NCBI GenBank assembly: GCA_943913655.1
Contig: CALTZA010000003.1
Location: 1-64,000, forward strand
DNA from: an uncultured Francisella sp.
GTDB lineage: Bacteria > Pseudomonadota > Gammaproteobacteria > Burkholderiales > Neisseriaceae
Length of the DNA: 64,000 bases
Reading direction: 5' to 3'
This document shows positions 1 to 9,355 of this stretch, one piece after another. A program made the translations under genes and the position numbers. The notes beneath the pieces are model-generated. The model did no database searches. It was not told the DNA's origin and worked only from the letters and a program-made list of their open reading frames with translations. The number at the start of each line of letters is the position of its first letter. Positions within the stretch are counted from its first letter, which is position 1.

Positions 1-955
1 AGAAAATATACTCACACTATTAGAAATAAATATCTACTATATATAAACATCATTACTACCACATATATTAAAACAACCATATTAATGGTAAAAGTTTTAA
101 TACTCGAAGTGATTGTAGAATAAATGTTATCTAATGAATCAAATCGTGACTTGATATCACCTAAATGCCTTTTTTCAAAAAAATCCAAGGGAATTTTAAG
201 TAATCTTGTAAAAAAACTTACTTTCCATTGAACAGAGATAATAGTGTTCATTTTAATAGAAATTAATTGTCTCGTAATAATTAACACAAATTTAAATATA
301 TCGCTAAAAAGCAATACAGAGCATATTATTATTAATAAAGAAAGATCACTAGAAGAAATAACATTATCTAGGATAATTTGGCTACCAAGCGGCAAAAATA
401 ATGTTACAGTTTCTATTACCAAAGAAAGTGATAATATTTTTAAAATTGGTGACCTTATCTCCCGTAAATTTTTTAAAACGTCTTTTAGCGAGATATTTAT
501 AGATTCCTTTTTCTGAGAATTAAAATTAGTACTGGGCCATATCTCTAATGCAATACCTGTAAAGTGCTTTGAACTTTCTCCCTTCTTTATTTTTGGCCAT
601 AAGCAGGATCATTAATGTAAATATATTTATTAGTAACTTTAGTCAGTACTACAAAATGGTCAAAGTCCCAATGCAAAATGCATGGAATCTGTAAGTAATT
701 TAATTCCTCTAGTTCCAATGATAAAGCTCGTGATTCAAACTTAAAACTTTCTAATATTTTCTGTAATTTTTCTAAATCTAATCCCCTAGATGATAACCTA
801 AACATATTTCTTAAAGATAATAAACTAATATTATTTCCATAATAATTCATTATCATATTAATGCATGCAAGACCACATTCTGATATTTCAGATTGTAGAA
901 TAATCGGTACTCGCCTAGCTAAACTCCAATTTAGCTTTTCTAAAATATTATTCAT
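1..955 (-). pseudogene. CvaB/RaxB-type C39-peptidase bacteriocin ABC exporter, frameshifted, cut by window edge
   Basis: This gene would encode an inner-membrane ABC transporter that cleaves double-glycine leaders and exports small peptides. Residues 1-122 (587-955) are a C39 peptidase domain with oxyanion Gln21, catalytic Cys27 in ECGLAC, His100 and Asp116. The frame then stops at 587. In another frame the protein continues without a gap: codons for FTGIALEIWPS, then hydrophobic transporter helices and the family-typical DFFEKRHLGDI segment. Restoring one A in the five-A tract at 590-594 joins the two frames. A second lesion, an in-frame TGA at 12-14, follows. The ATPase domain would lie left of base 1. 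The start codon abuts the stop of the adaptor gene. A sequencing error in the homopolymer is the alternative for the first lesion. Confidence 0.82.
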
Positions 956-2065
956 TTATTCCTTACTTAAATAATACAATGGAGAAAATATCCACTGGTA
1001 GATTTTCCTATTTTCGAGAGAAAAGGTAGCATCTGCTTGCATTCCATTAAAAAATTCTATTTTCTTATTTTGAAATTCAATAAAAGCATCATCTACTTTT
1101 ACCTCTACCTTATATAGCGGATTTTTAGGATCAAACTGTACATCAATATCCTTTTTATATAAAGATATTTCGGAAGTAGAAGCTGGAATTGTTGATATTG
1201 AAGAAATAATCCCTTTATAACGTCCAAATTTTTCAAAGGGAAAAGCTTTGTATCTTATTTTTATTGTATCACCTTCGTTTATATACGGTATAGCATCATT
1301 TGGTAACCAAAATATCAGTAGTAAGTTTTTCTGTATGGGCTTAATAACACCTAGCGATCTATTGATATCAATACTTTGTTTATCAGTAACATCAATAGAT
1401 TCAACAATGCCGTCAATAGGGCTTTTTACAAGTACATATTTGTTTTGTTTTCTATTTAATATAAGGGCTTCTAGTTCTTTAATTTTTACTTGAGCTGATT
1501 CTTTCTCGTTTAATATTTTTTTATATTCTTCACTTCTTAATTCCGTATCTGATACTCTATCATCATATTCTTGCTTTGAGATTGCATTCTTATCTAGCAA
1601 AGATTTATATAATTTTTCAATTTTCTTCTTTCTTACTAATGAAGATTTTAGAGATAGAATCTGACTATCTAAGTTAGAAATATATATTTTCATGTGCCGA
1701 AGTTGTTCCTGTAAATTTTTAACTTCTAAAGAATAAATATCATTAGTATTTTTACTATCTATAAATTGATTATCGACAATAAGAAAAAGATTATCTCCTG
1801 TTTTAACTTTTTGACCTTTTTTTACAAAAATATTTTCAATAAATCCTCCCTTTTTTGCCTCTAATATTAGAGGAAAAGGTTTTATTATGACCTCACCTGA
1901 AACATCAATTGTTCTTGTATAGGAGCCGAAGGTAATAAAACCAATTATTGTTGTAAGCATAATAATAGAAAATACAACATAATATATAGGTGATATTGAT
2001 GGTTGCAAAATGACTTTATTATCTAACATTCTGTCTCTATTTTTTACAGCTTCTTCTCTAAACAT
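956..2065 (-). CDS. HlyD-family periplasmic adaptor of peptide exporter (CvaA-like)
   Basis: This 369-residue protein is a membrane-fusion adaptor that would bridge the inner-membrane ABC exporter to a TolC-type outer-membrane channel. It has a short cytosolic N-terminus, one membrane helix at about residues 27-47, a lipoyl-type half motif (residues 70-95, EAKKGGFIENIFVKKGQKVK), a long coiled coil at about 105-205, the second lipoyl half at about 210-235 and a beta-barrel C-terminus. Length and order fit CvaA/RaxC-type adaptors. It is immediately upstream of the broken C39 exporter, so the pair was once an operon. The adaptor itself is intact. No strong Shine-Dalgarno site precedes its ATG, and it overlaps a small upstream frame by 22 bases, so it may depend on translational coupling. 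Confidence 0.85.
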   Translation of the reverse strand: MFREEAVKNRDRMLDNKVILQPSISPIYYVVFSIIMLTTIIGFITFGSYTRTIDVSGEVIIKPFPLILEAKKGGFIENIFVKKGQKVKTGDNLFLIVDNQFIDSKNTNDIYSLEVKNLQEQLRHMKIYISNLDSQILSLKSSLVRKKKIEKLYKSLLDKNAISKQEYDDRVSDTELRSEEYKKILNEKESAQVKIKELEALILNRKQNKYVLVKSPIDGIVESIDVTDKQSIDINRSLGVIKPIQKNLLLIFWLPNDAIPYINEGDTIKIRYKAFPFEKFGRYKGIISSISTIPASTSEISLYKKDIDVQFDPKNPLYKVEVKVDDAFIEFQNKKIEFFNGMQADATFSLENRKIYQWIFSPLYYLSKE

Positions 2066-2184
2066 GCTTTTAAATGAATCCTAATCCGATTAAATAAAAT
2101 TAAGAGTTTTTCATCATTTAGATTATTTCCTTCATTATCAATTAATTTAATGAAAGATTCTTTAATTATCTTCATTAATATCAT
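2044..2184 (-). CDS. small hypothetical ORF upstream of the CvaA-like gene
   Basis: A frame of about 46 codons from an ATG at 2182-2184 (a second ATG is at 2173-2175) overlaps the adaptor start by 22 bases in another frame. The product is Lys/Glu/Leu-rich and ends in a charged helix. It has no GG processing site or other double-glycine leader, so it does not look like a bacteriocin precursor. No good Shine-Dalgarno site is visible. It may be a coupling leader, a relic, or chance. An upstream TTG-started version to 2247 is possible but less likely. Confidence 0.25.
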   Translation of the reverse strand: MILMKIIKESFIKLIDNEGNNLNDEKLLILFNRIRIHLKACLEKKL

Positions 2185-2321
2185 GTAAAACTTAATATCT
2201 CTGGATTGGCACAATATACAGAAAATATTAAAAAAACCGTTTACCAAACACCCGAACCCTAAATTGGATATCTTAAAATATATACTGATTAAAGCACTGC
2301 GGATTTTTGCCGCTAAATTAA

Positions 2322-4391
2322 TTATTCAATAGCATCTGCTGCTTCCACTGCCTCGCGAATAGCCCGCTTGGCATCAATCTCTTGCGCACGTAAAGCTCCT
2401 CCCACCACATATACTTTGATACCAAGTTCTTCCAAAGGAGCACGTAATTCGGCAACCGATTCCTGACCAGTGCATAGCACAATATTATCAACAGATAAGC
2501 ATATTTTTTTCTCAATTGCTGGCTTGTTACTCCGTAGTTTGTTAGAAGAAGCATTGTCTATAATACTCACATGCAATCCTGCTTCATCAATAAACTGATA
2601 ACGCACTCCTGAAAACTGTTTGATGCCTTTTCCTTTAACCGAAGCTCGGTGCACCCAACCTGTGGTTTTGCCCAGAGTTTTGCCTTGCTTGCCTGGTTTC
2701 CTCTGTAACATATAGATCTCTCTTGTTGCTGTTTCTGGCTGAGGTTGTACCAAAGAACCAGGAATATCTTCCTCACGACTCACACCCCACTCTTTTTCCC
2801 ATTGTGATAGATGTAAAGTAGCTGACTGAGTGGTACTTAGAAATTCGGCCATATCAAAACCAATACCTCCAGCACCCAAAATAGCAACTTTCTTACCAAT
2901 TGATTTTTGCTTGTTTAATACTTGGTCATAAGTGAGCACCCGATCATTGTCTATCCCGTGAATTTTTGGACGCCTGGGTCTGACCCCGCTAGCTAAAATG
3001 ACCACTTGGGCGCCCATTTTTTTTAATTGCTCCGCGCTCACCTGCGCATTAAGACGCACATTAATGGGTAATATTTCCAATTGACGCTTAAAATAACGCA
3101 AAGCCTCATTAAATTCCTCTTTGCCAGGAATTTTTGCTGCCAGTGCAAACTGACCACCAATTGAATCTGCTTTTTCATAAATGGTCACACGATGCTTTTT
3201 TTTAGCGGCAGCAATCGCTGCAGATAAACCAGCAGGCCCTGCGCCCACCACTACCACATCCTTGGGCTGAGCACTTGGTGTGAGACGTAATTCTGTTTCA
3301 CGCCCTGCACGAGGATTAAGTAAACAAGAAACCTTTTTTCCAACAAAAATATGATCCAAACACGCTTGGTTACAGGCAATACAGGTATTGATTTCATCAG
3401 CTCGATTTTCGCGCGCTTTAAGCACAAACTCTGGATCACATAACAAGGGTCTAGCCAAAGAAACCGCATCAACCAAACCTCTAGCTAGAATAGTTTCTGC
3501 TAATTCAGGGGTATTAATACGATTGGCAGCAATGAGCGGAATCGATACTTGCTCTCGCAAACGTTCAGTAAAATGAACAAAAGCTGCCCGTGGAACAGAA
3601 GTAATAATAGTTGGTACTCGTGATTCATGCCACCCTATATCCGTACTAATCGCATCCACACCTAATTGCTCTAATTGCTTAGCCAATTGAGCAATTTCTC
3701 GCCAGGTTTCTCCTTGCGGTACAAAATCAGCTAACGATTGTCTAAAAATAACCATAAAATCATCTGGCACCTCACGGCGAATAGCAGCCACCACTTCAAG
3801 AGCAAAGCGCTGCCTATTTCGCGTGGAGCCACCCCACTGATCATGTCGATCATTGCTATGTGGACATAAAAATTGGTTAATAAAATAACCTTCTCCTCCC
3901 ATGATCTCGACACCATCAAATCCTGCCAACCTAGCTAATTTAGCTGCTTTGCCAAAGCAACGTATCACATGATGAATCATACCATTTGCCGGTTTTATTG
4001 GCTTAAAAGGTTGAATGGGTGATCTTTTACCATCAGGACTTAATTTAAAGGGCGTGTAACTATAACGACCAGCATGTAGCAACTGTAACACAATTTTTCC
4101 ACCTTCTTCATGGACTGCATCGACACAAGGGCGATAATGGAGTACATCCAGATAGTTGGTCATCTTGGCATCTCCAAACATCAATAAACCAGTGCGAGAA
4201 GGAGAAATACCCCCTGTGATGATAAGCCCTACACCTCCCCTTGCTCGCTCCCGATAAAAAGCAGCCAAACGGTGCCTATTTTTAAAACGGGCTTCTAAGC
4301 CAGTATGCATTGAGCCCATAATCAAACGATTGGGCAACTTGGTTTTACCAATGGTAATACTCTGAAATAGGTGTGGATAGGCAATATGCAT
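2322..4391 (-). CDS. fadH: NADPH-dependent 2,4-dienoyl-CoA reductase
   Basis: FadH reduces 2,4-dienoyl-CoA esters during beta-oxidation of unsaturated fatty acids, using FMN, a 4Fe-4S cluster and FAD. The 689-residue product has an old-yellow-enzyme TIM barrel (residues 1-365), then cluster ligands Cys337, Cys340, Cys344 and Cys356, then a dinucleotide fold beginning VVVGAGPAGLS (380-390) and a second GAGGIG fold near residue 500. E. coli FadH is 672 residues. The central ligand spacing CxxCxxxC-x11-C matches the FadH/trimethylamine dehydrogenase family. No other beta-oxidation genes are nearby. It is divergent from uvrB with 145 bases between them. Confidence 0.93.
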   Translation of the reverse strand: MHIAYPHLFQSITIGKTKLPNRLIMGSMHTGLEARFKNRHRLAAFYRERARGGVGLIITGGISPSRTGLLMFGDAKMTNYLDVLHYRPCVDAVHEEGGKIVLQLLHAGRYSYTPFKLSPDGKRSPIQPFKPIKPANGMIHHVIRCFGKAAKLARLAGFDGVEIMGGEGYFINQFLCPHSNDRHDQWGGSTRNRQRFALEVVAAIRREVPDDFMVIFRQSLADFVPQGETWREIAQLAKQLEQLGVDAISTDIGWHESRVPTIITSVPRAAFVHFTERLREQVSIPLIAANRINTPELAETILARGLVDAVSLARPLLCDPEFVLKARENRADEINTCIACNQACLDHIFVGKKVSCLLNPRAGRETELRLTPSAQPKDVVVVGAGPAGLSAAIAAAKKKHRVTIYEKADSIGGQFALAAKIPGKEEFNEALRYFKRQLEILPINVRLNAQVSAEQLKKMGAQVVILASGVRPRRPKIHGIDNDRVLTYDQVLNKQKSIGKKVAILGAGGIGFDMAEFLSTTQSATLHLSQWEKEWGVSREEDIPGSLVQPQPETATREIYMLQRKPGKQGKTLGKTTGWVHRASVKGKGIKQFSGVRYQFIDEAGLHVSIIDNASSNKLRSNKPAIEKKICLSVDNIVLCTGQESVAELRAPLEELGIKVYVVGGALRAQEIDAKRAIREAVEAADAIE

Positions 4392-4536
4392 GGGTGTCCT
4401 TATTTAAAATTAATTATTTATTTAAGATTATAACCTATGTTAAATAGCAAGAAATTCTTAGCTATCAGAGAGAAGTTGTGTTTGCTAAAATAACCCTCAT
4501 TATTAAGCTATTCTTTAATATTTGAATTTAAACCGA

Positions 4537-6537
4537 ATGAAAATAATCCAACCTCCTGGCAGTCCCTTTAAATTGTATCAAGAATACCCACCAGCTGGAG
4601 ATCAACCACAAGCGATTGCCAGTTTATTAAAAGGTCTTGATGATGGCTTATCTGCACAAACTTTACTTGGCGTCACTGGGTCTGGCAAGACCTATACCAT
4701 GGCCAATGTGATTGCCCAAAGTGGTCGCCCAGCGATGATACTAGCGCATAACAAAACTTTAGCAGCGCAATTGTATGCGGAAATGAGAGACTTTTTTCCA
4801 GAAAACGCAGTGGAATATTTTGTATCTTTCTATGATTATTATCAGCCAGAAGCTTATGTTCCTTCACGCGATCTTTTTATTGAAAAGGACTCTAGTAAAA
4901 ATGATCATATCGAGCAAATGCGTCTTTCTGCTACCAAAAATTTATTGCAGCGCAATGATGTAATTATCATTGCCACTGTCTCAGCAATTTATGGGATAGG
5001 GGATCCAGATGAGTATGGTGATATGATGTTATTACTCAAAGTGAATGATCATCTAGTACAGGCTGATGTTATTGCTCGGTTGATTACCATGCAATATGAA
5101 CGAGGAGATTTTGAATTCAAACGCGGTAGCTTTAGGCGTCGCGGTGACATCATTGACATTTACCCGGCCGAGAACTCTGAATTAGCCATTAGAGTGGTTT
5201 TTTTTGATGATACTATTGAACAAATGTCGATGTTTGACCCTTTAACAGGAGAAATCACCCAACATATCACCCGCTATAGTATTTTCCCCTCTAATCACTA
5301 TGTCACCCCTAGAAATATTATTTTGCGTGCCTGTGAATCAATCAAAGTAGAATTGAAAAACAGACTAGAGCTTTTTCGCCAAGAAAATAAACTAGTGGAA
5401 GAACAACGCTTGGAACAACGTACTAATTTTGATTTGGAAATGCTCTATGAAATTGGCTTTTGCAAAGGAATTGAAAACTACTCACGACATTTAACCGGCA
5501 AGCAAGCAGGAGAGCCCCCGCCCACTTTATTTAACTATTTACGCCCCAATAGCATCTTATTTATTGATGAAAGTCATGTGACCATCCCACAAATTAATGG
5601 GATGTATAAAGGAGATGCAGCACGCAAACAAAATTTGGTTGATTACGGTTTTCGTTTACCTTCAGCACTGGATAATCGTCCTTTAAAATTTACCGAATTT
5701 GAAGCGCTGATGCCGCAAAGTATTTTTGTCTCTGCCACCCCTGCACAGTATGAAGCAGATCATGCCTCCCAGGTGGTTGAACAAGTGGTGCGACCAACAA
5801 GTTTGGTAGATCCGCAAATAATTATTCGTCCAATTCGCTCACAAATCGATGATTTATTAAGTGAAATTAAAATTCGTGCTCAGCGCAATGAACGGGTATT
5901 AGTCACCACGTTGACTAAAAAGATGGCAGAACAAATCACCGATTATTACAGTGAACTAGGTATTAAAGTCCGTTATTTACATAGTGATATCGATACTATT
6001 GAACGAGTAGAAATTATTCGCGACTTGCGTCTTGGTGTTATCGATGTTTTGATAGGGATTAATTTGTTGCGTGAAGGTCTGGATATTCCAGAAGTATCCT
6101 TAGTGGCTATTTTAGATGCTGATAAAGAGGGTTTTTTACGCAGCCATAAAAGCCTCATTCAGACAATAGGCCGGGCTGCAAGAAATGATCATGGAACCGC
6201 AATTTTGTATGCCGATAAAATCACAGAATCTATGCAATTAACTATTGATGAAACCAACCGCCGCCGGGCCAAACAAATATACTATAATGAAGTACATGGT
6301 TTAATACCTAAAGCGATTAAAAAAGAAGTCAGCAATATTATTGATGGCGTTTATACTGATACTGAGCAACAGACAAAATCGTCCTACATCAAAAAAATGC
6401 CACATAATGAAAAAGAAGCCCTGGCACTTTTAGAGCAACTAGAAAAAACCATGCTGGCCAAGGCTAAAGCCTTACAATTTGAAGAGGCAGCTTTAATCCG
6501 TGACCAAATCAGAGCGTTACAAGACACTTTATTTTAA
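4537..6537 (+). CDS. uvrB: excinuclease ABC subunit B
   Basis: UvrB is the helicase-like damage-verification subunit of nucleotide excision repair, receiving DNA from UvrA and recruiting UvrC. From the ATG at 4537 the protein has 666 residues. Walker A GVTGSGKT is at 45-52, the [11 protein letters not shown] beta-hairpin region follows, DESH marks motif II, and a C-terminal UVR motif ([12 protein letters not shown]) is the UvrC-binding helix pair. A TTG at 4522 lengthens the frame by five residues, but the family start [10 protein letters not shown] supports 4537. I see no LexA-type CTGT-N8-ACAG box upstream. greB follows after 35 bases and may be cotranscribed. Confidence 0.97.
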   Translation: MKIIQPPGSPFKLYQEYPPAGDQPQAIASLLKGLDDGLSAQTLLGVTGSGKTYTMANVIAQSGRPAMILAHNKTLAAQLYAEMRDFFPENAVEYFVSFYDYYQPEAYVPSRDLFIEKDSSKNDHIEQMRLSATKNLLQRNDVIIIATVSAIYGIGDPDEYGDMMLLLKVNDHLVQADVIARLITMQYERGDFEFKRGSFRRRGDIIDIYPAENSELAIRVVFFDDTIEQMSMFDPLTGEITQHITRYSIFPSNHYVTPRNIILRACESIKVELKNRLELFRQENKLVEEQRLEQRTNFDLEMLYEIGFCKGIENYSRHLTGKQAGEPPPTLFNYLRPNSILFIDESHVTIPQINGMYKGDAARKQNLVDYGFRLPSALDNRPLKFTEFEALMPQSIFVSATPAQYEADHASQVVEQVVRPTSLVDPQIIIRPIRSQIDDLLSEIKIRAQRNERVLVTTLTKKMAEQITDYYSELGIKVRYLHSDIDTIERVEIIRDLRLGVIDVLIGINLLREGLDIPEVSLVAILDADKEGFLRSHKSLIQTIGRAARNDHGTAILYADKITESMQLTIDETNRRRAKQIYYNEVHGLIPKAIKKEVSNIIDGVYTDTEQQTKSSYIKKMPHNEKEALALLEQLEKTMLAKAKALQFEEAALIRDQIRALQDTLF

Positions 6538-6572
6538 TCAACCGTAGCACACAACTTAACCAAACTGAAGCA

Positions 6573-7073
6573 ATGAATGAATATAATATTTCCAGCAAAA
6601 ATTATTTGACTCCTGCAGGTTGGCAGCGACTTAAAAGCGAGCTTTTTTATTTAGTCAAAAAAGAACGCCCTCGGATGGTCGATACCGTTAGCTGGGCAGC
6701 CAGTAACGGCGACCGTAGCGAGAATGGAGATTATCTATATGGCAAGCGCCGCTTACGCGAAATTGATCATCGAATTCGTTACCTAACCCAATGCTTACAG
6801 AAAGCTGAAGTTATTGATCCTGAAACAAGGCCACCCACTACTCAGATATTTTTTGGGGCTAAAGTCTCCTTCACTCGCCACGATCGTAGTCAACAAACGG
6901 TGTATATCGTGGGAGTCGATGAGATTGATCTTGCCAATGGCAAAATTTCTTGGCGCTCTCCGCTTGCTCGCGCATTAATTGGCAAAAACGCAGGAGATCA
7001 AGTGATCTTACGCGCACCAGAAAAAGAAGAAATTATTGAAATTAAATCAGTTGAGTATCTTAAAATCGACTAA
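6573..7073 (+). CDS. greB: transcription elongation factor GreB
   Basis: GreB inserts its coiled coil into the secondary channel of backtracked RNA polymerase and stimulates cleavage of the extruded transcript. The 166-residue product has the N-terminal antiparallel coiled coil (to about residue 78) with the acidic tip DRSENGDYLYGKRRLREID, then the FKBP-like C-terminal domain. The YGKRRLREIDRR-like tip and the SWRSPLARALIGK segment fit GreB rather than GreA. Length is close to E. coli GreB (158). It lies 35 bases after uvrB and converges on bamD. Confidence 0.95.
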   Translation: MNEYNISSKNYLTPAGWQRLKSELFYLVKKERPRMVDTVSWAASNGDRSENGDYLYGKRRLREIDHRIRYLTQCLQKAEVIDPETRPPTTQIFFGAKVSFTRHDRSQQTVYIVGVDEIDLANGKISWRSPLARALIGKNAGDQVILRAPEKEEIIEIKSVEYLKID

Positions 7074-7235
7074 TACTAATGATGTACATAGAACTAACTA
7101 TTTGCTTTATTTTTTAAGCGAAATAAAAATCAGGTAATCATCGCATTCACAAGTAGATAAGATTATTTTAGTAGTATCAGCCCTTACTAGTTTATTTACC
7201 TTTCTCTTGCCAAGATTCACTTTATCTCACCCTGA

Positions 7236-8093
7236 CTAATCTGATTTATGCCAGCGAGTCACTCTTTTGATAAGATTTTTGAAAGTAGACGTAGACCAAG
7301 ATCGCTTGTTAGTGTTTTTATCATACCAACCTTTCACTAGATAAGAACTCTGTGGGAAATTAGCTTGTAGCAGACGTCTTGCATCCAAAGCTAAGTCTTT
7401 CTGATGTAAATGATCATAAGCAGACATCATCAAGGCTAAGGCCTCTTCTACATATGAGGTATTTTTATAGTCATTAAGGATGTTTTTAGCACGGTTAGCC
7501 GCTGCTATATAAGCCCCCATCTTGTAGTAATAGTGCGCCACTGCCATTTCATGGCCTCCCAAGGCCTCAACCAACTCTTTCATTTTTTGTAAGGCATCAG
7601 CAGCATATTGACTATCAGGGAATCTTTTCACAAGCTGAGCATAAGCTTCATAAGCCAAGCGGTTAGATTCTGGATCGCGGTCGGACCAATTCTGTTGAGA
7701 GAGACGATCAAACCAAGACGTATTGCGTAAATCCAACTGTACCATTCCTTTTAGATATAAAGCATAATCCATGCGAGGGTGCTTGGGATACAAACGTTCA
7801 AATTCTTCAATAGATTCTAGGGCTTTTTCTTTTTCTTCATCTCGATAATTGGCATATGCTTTATCTAACAAAGCTTGCTCTGCAAAACGACCGTATGGAT
7901 AACGTGCCATTAAAATATCATACAGCTTAATGGCTCTAGCATAATTTTTACTGGTTAACTCATCACTGGCTTCCGTGTATAATCGCTCTACTGGCCAGCC
8001 ACTTGTGATTTGAGCATCTTTATCTACCTTTTGCGATGTCGCACAAGCAGATAACAGAAAAGCTAATATTAGTCCCAACCCGATCTTTTTCAT
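7236..8093 (-). CDS. bamD: outer-membrane assembly lipoprotein BamD (ComL)
   Basis: BamD is the essential lipoprotein partner of BamA in outer-membrane beta-barrel assembly. The 285-residue product has a lipoprotein signal peptide with lipobox LSAC and lipidated Cys17, then tetratricopeptide-type helices with the family segment YPYGRFAEQALLDKAYANY and LYPKHPRMDYALYLKG. The C-terminal 20 residues are basic and variable. It is head to head with rluD, sharing the bases CATG as both start codons; divergent comL/rluD is also the Neisseria arrangement as I remember it. Confidence 0.95.
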   Translation of the reverse strand: MKKIGLGLILAFLLSACATSQKVDKDAQITSGWPVERLYTEASDELTSKNYARAIKLYDILMARYPYGRFAEQALLDKAYANYRDEEKEKALESIEEFERLYPKHPRMDYALYLKGMVQLDLRNTSWFDRLSQQNWSDRDPESNRLAYEAYAQLVKRFPDSQYAADALQKMKELVEALGGHEMAVAHYYYKMGAYIAAANRAKNILNDYKNTSYVEEALALMMSAYDHLHQKDLALDARRLLQANFPQSSYLVKGWYDKNTNKRSWSTSTFKNLIKRVTRWHKSD

Positions 8094-9087
8094 GAATAAG
8101 TCACTTTCTAAAAACCTTAATCAATGCAGCGTTTTATCAAATAATAACCCTATTATTGACCTAATCGTTCCCAACGAGTTAGCAGGAGAAAGATTAGATG
8201 TCGCTTTGGCCAAACTACTGCCCCAATATTCCCGTTCACGACTTGCCTCATGGATAAAAAAAGGTGCCGTAACAGTTAATAGGTCGCCTAGTATAGCAAA
8301 ACATAAGCTAATCGGAACAGAGCAAATTAAAATAATTTGCGATGCAACTCCAGAAGAGACTTCATTTCAACCCCAATTCATTCATTTAGATATTATTCAT
8401 GAAGATACTCATCTTCTAGTACTTAATAAGCCAGTTGATCTAGTGGTGCATCCCGCATCTGGCAACTGGTCACATACTCTTCTCAATGGCTTGTTGCATT
8501 ATCACCAAGAGTTACATCATCTACCTCGAGCAGGAATTGTCCATCGTTTGGATAAAAATACAAGCGGGCTAATGGTGGTTGCCAAAACATTAGAAACACA
8601 GACAGATCTGGTCAAGCAACTGCAAGCCAGAGCAATCAAGCGTTTGTATCGCGCCATTACCCTGGGGATCGTTCCCTATGATGGCAGTATTCGCAATCAA
8701 ATCGGACGTCATCCTTACACTCGCACGAAAATGGCGGTGCTTAGCACAGGGGGAAAAGAAGCCATCACCCATATACAGGTGCTAAAGCGCTTTAAACAAC
8801 ATAGTTATATTGAATGCTCCTTAGAAACTGGACGCACCCATCAAATTCGCGTGCACATGCAGCAAGCAGGCTATCCTCTTGTGGGTGACTCTATCTATGG
8901 CGGAACTTTACGTCTTACTGACAATGAACAACTTAATAGTGCCTTACGCACCATTGATCGCCAAATGCTACATGCCTATCAACTGCATTTTATTCATCCT
9001 ATAACCAATGAAAAACTTAGCTTTCAGGCTGATTTACCGCTAGATATGCAATATTTATTAGATATTTTATATGAAGAGGAAGCATAG
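8092..9087 (+). CDS. rluD: 23S rRNA pseudouridine synthase RluD
   Basis: RluD makes pseudouridines 1911, 1915 and 1917 in helix 69 of 23S rRNA. The 331-residue product has an S4-like RNA-binding domain (about 25-90, with the YSRSRLASWI segment) and a catalytic domain with HRLDKNTSG, catalytic Asp154. The first 22 residues are not part of the S4 fold, and no other ATG/GTG/TTG lies between codon 1 and the S4 domain, which supports the start at 8092 even though it overlaps the bamD start codon. RluC and RluA share the motif, but length and the RAGIVHRLDKNTSGL context favour RluD. Confidence 0.93.
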   Translation: MNKSLSKNLNQCSVLSNNNPIIDLIVPNELAGERLDVALAKLLPQYSRSRLASWIKKGAVTVNRSPSIAKHKLIGTEQIKIICDATPEETSFQPQFIHLDIIHEDTHLLVLNKPVDLVVHPASGNWSHTLLNGLLHYHQELHHLPRAGIVHRLDKNTSGLMVVAKTLETQTDLVKQLQARAIKRLYRAITLGIVPYDGSIRNQIGRHPYTRTKMAVLSTGGKEAITHIQVLKRFKQHSYIECSLETGRTHQIRVHMQQAGYPLVGDSIYGGTLRLTDNEQLNSALRTIDRQMLHAYQLHFIHPITNEKLSFQADLPLDMQYLLDILYEEEA

Positions 9088-9282
9088 TGAATCGCAGGGC
9101 TATTAAGAGTGCCTAATTGATGTTTGTTTGCTTTACATCAATCTTCAAAAATAATTTGCAAGTAAAACAGAATCCCAACCATGATAGACACACTGTTTAC
9201 TTAGCGCCTGTACGCCAGATGCATGATAGCCACATGCCACATAATAGTTTGGATTTACTTAATCTAGAGCTCAAGATTTAAA

Positions 9283-9311
9283 TTTAGTTAAGTTAGACTT
9301 CTAAATATAAT
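9283..9311 (+). promoter_or_regulatory. possible sigma70 promoter before thrC
   Basis: A perfect TATAAT at 9306-9311 has a weak TTTAGT -35 at 9283-9288 with a 17-base spacer. It lies 45 bases before the thrC ATG. A T/A-rich inverted repeat (TTGATGT at 9117-9123 with ACATCAA shortly after) earlier in the same gap may end rluD transcription. No riboswitch or leader peptide was recognised. Confidence 0.4.
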
Positions 9312-9355
9312 TACGCAATAATTGATTATGACACATCTTACAAAGAAAGCGTTTT

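Noticed and set aside
2044..2247. The small frame as a colicin V-type bacteriocin precursor.
   Set aside because: It has no double-glycine processing site and no glycine-rich mature part.
4392..4536. A possible SOS box before uvrB.
   Set aside because: No CTGT-N8-ACAG or close variant could be found in the intergenic region.
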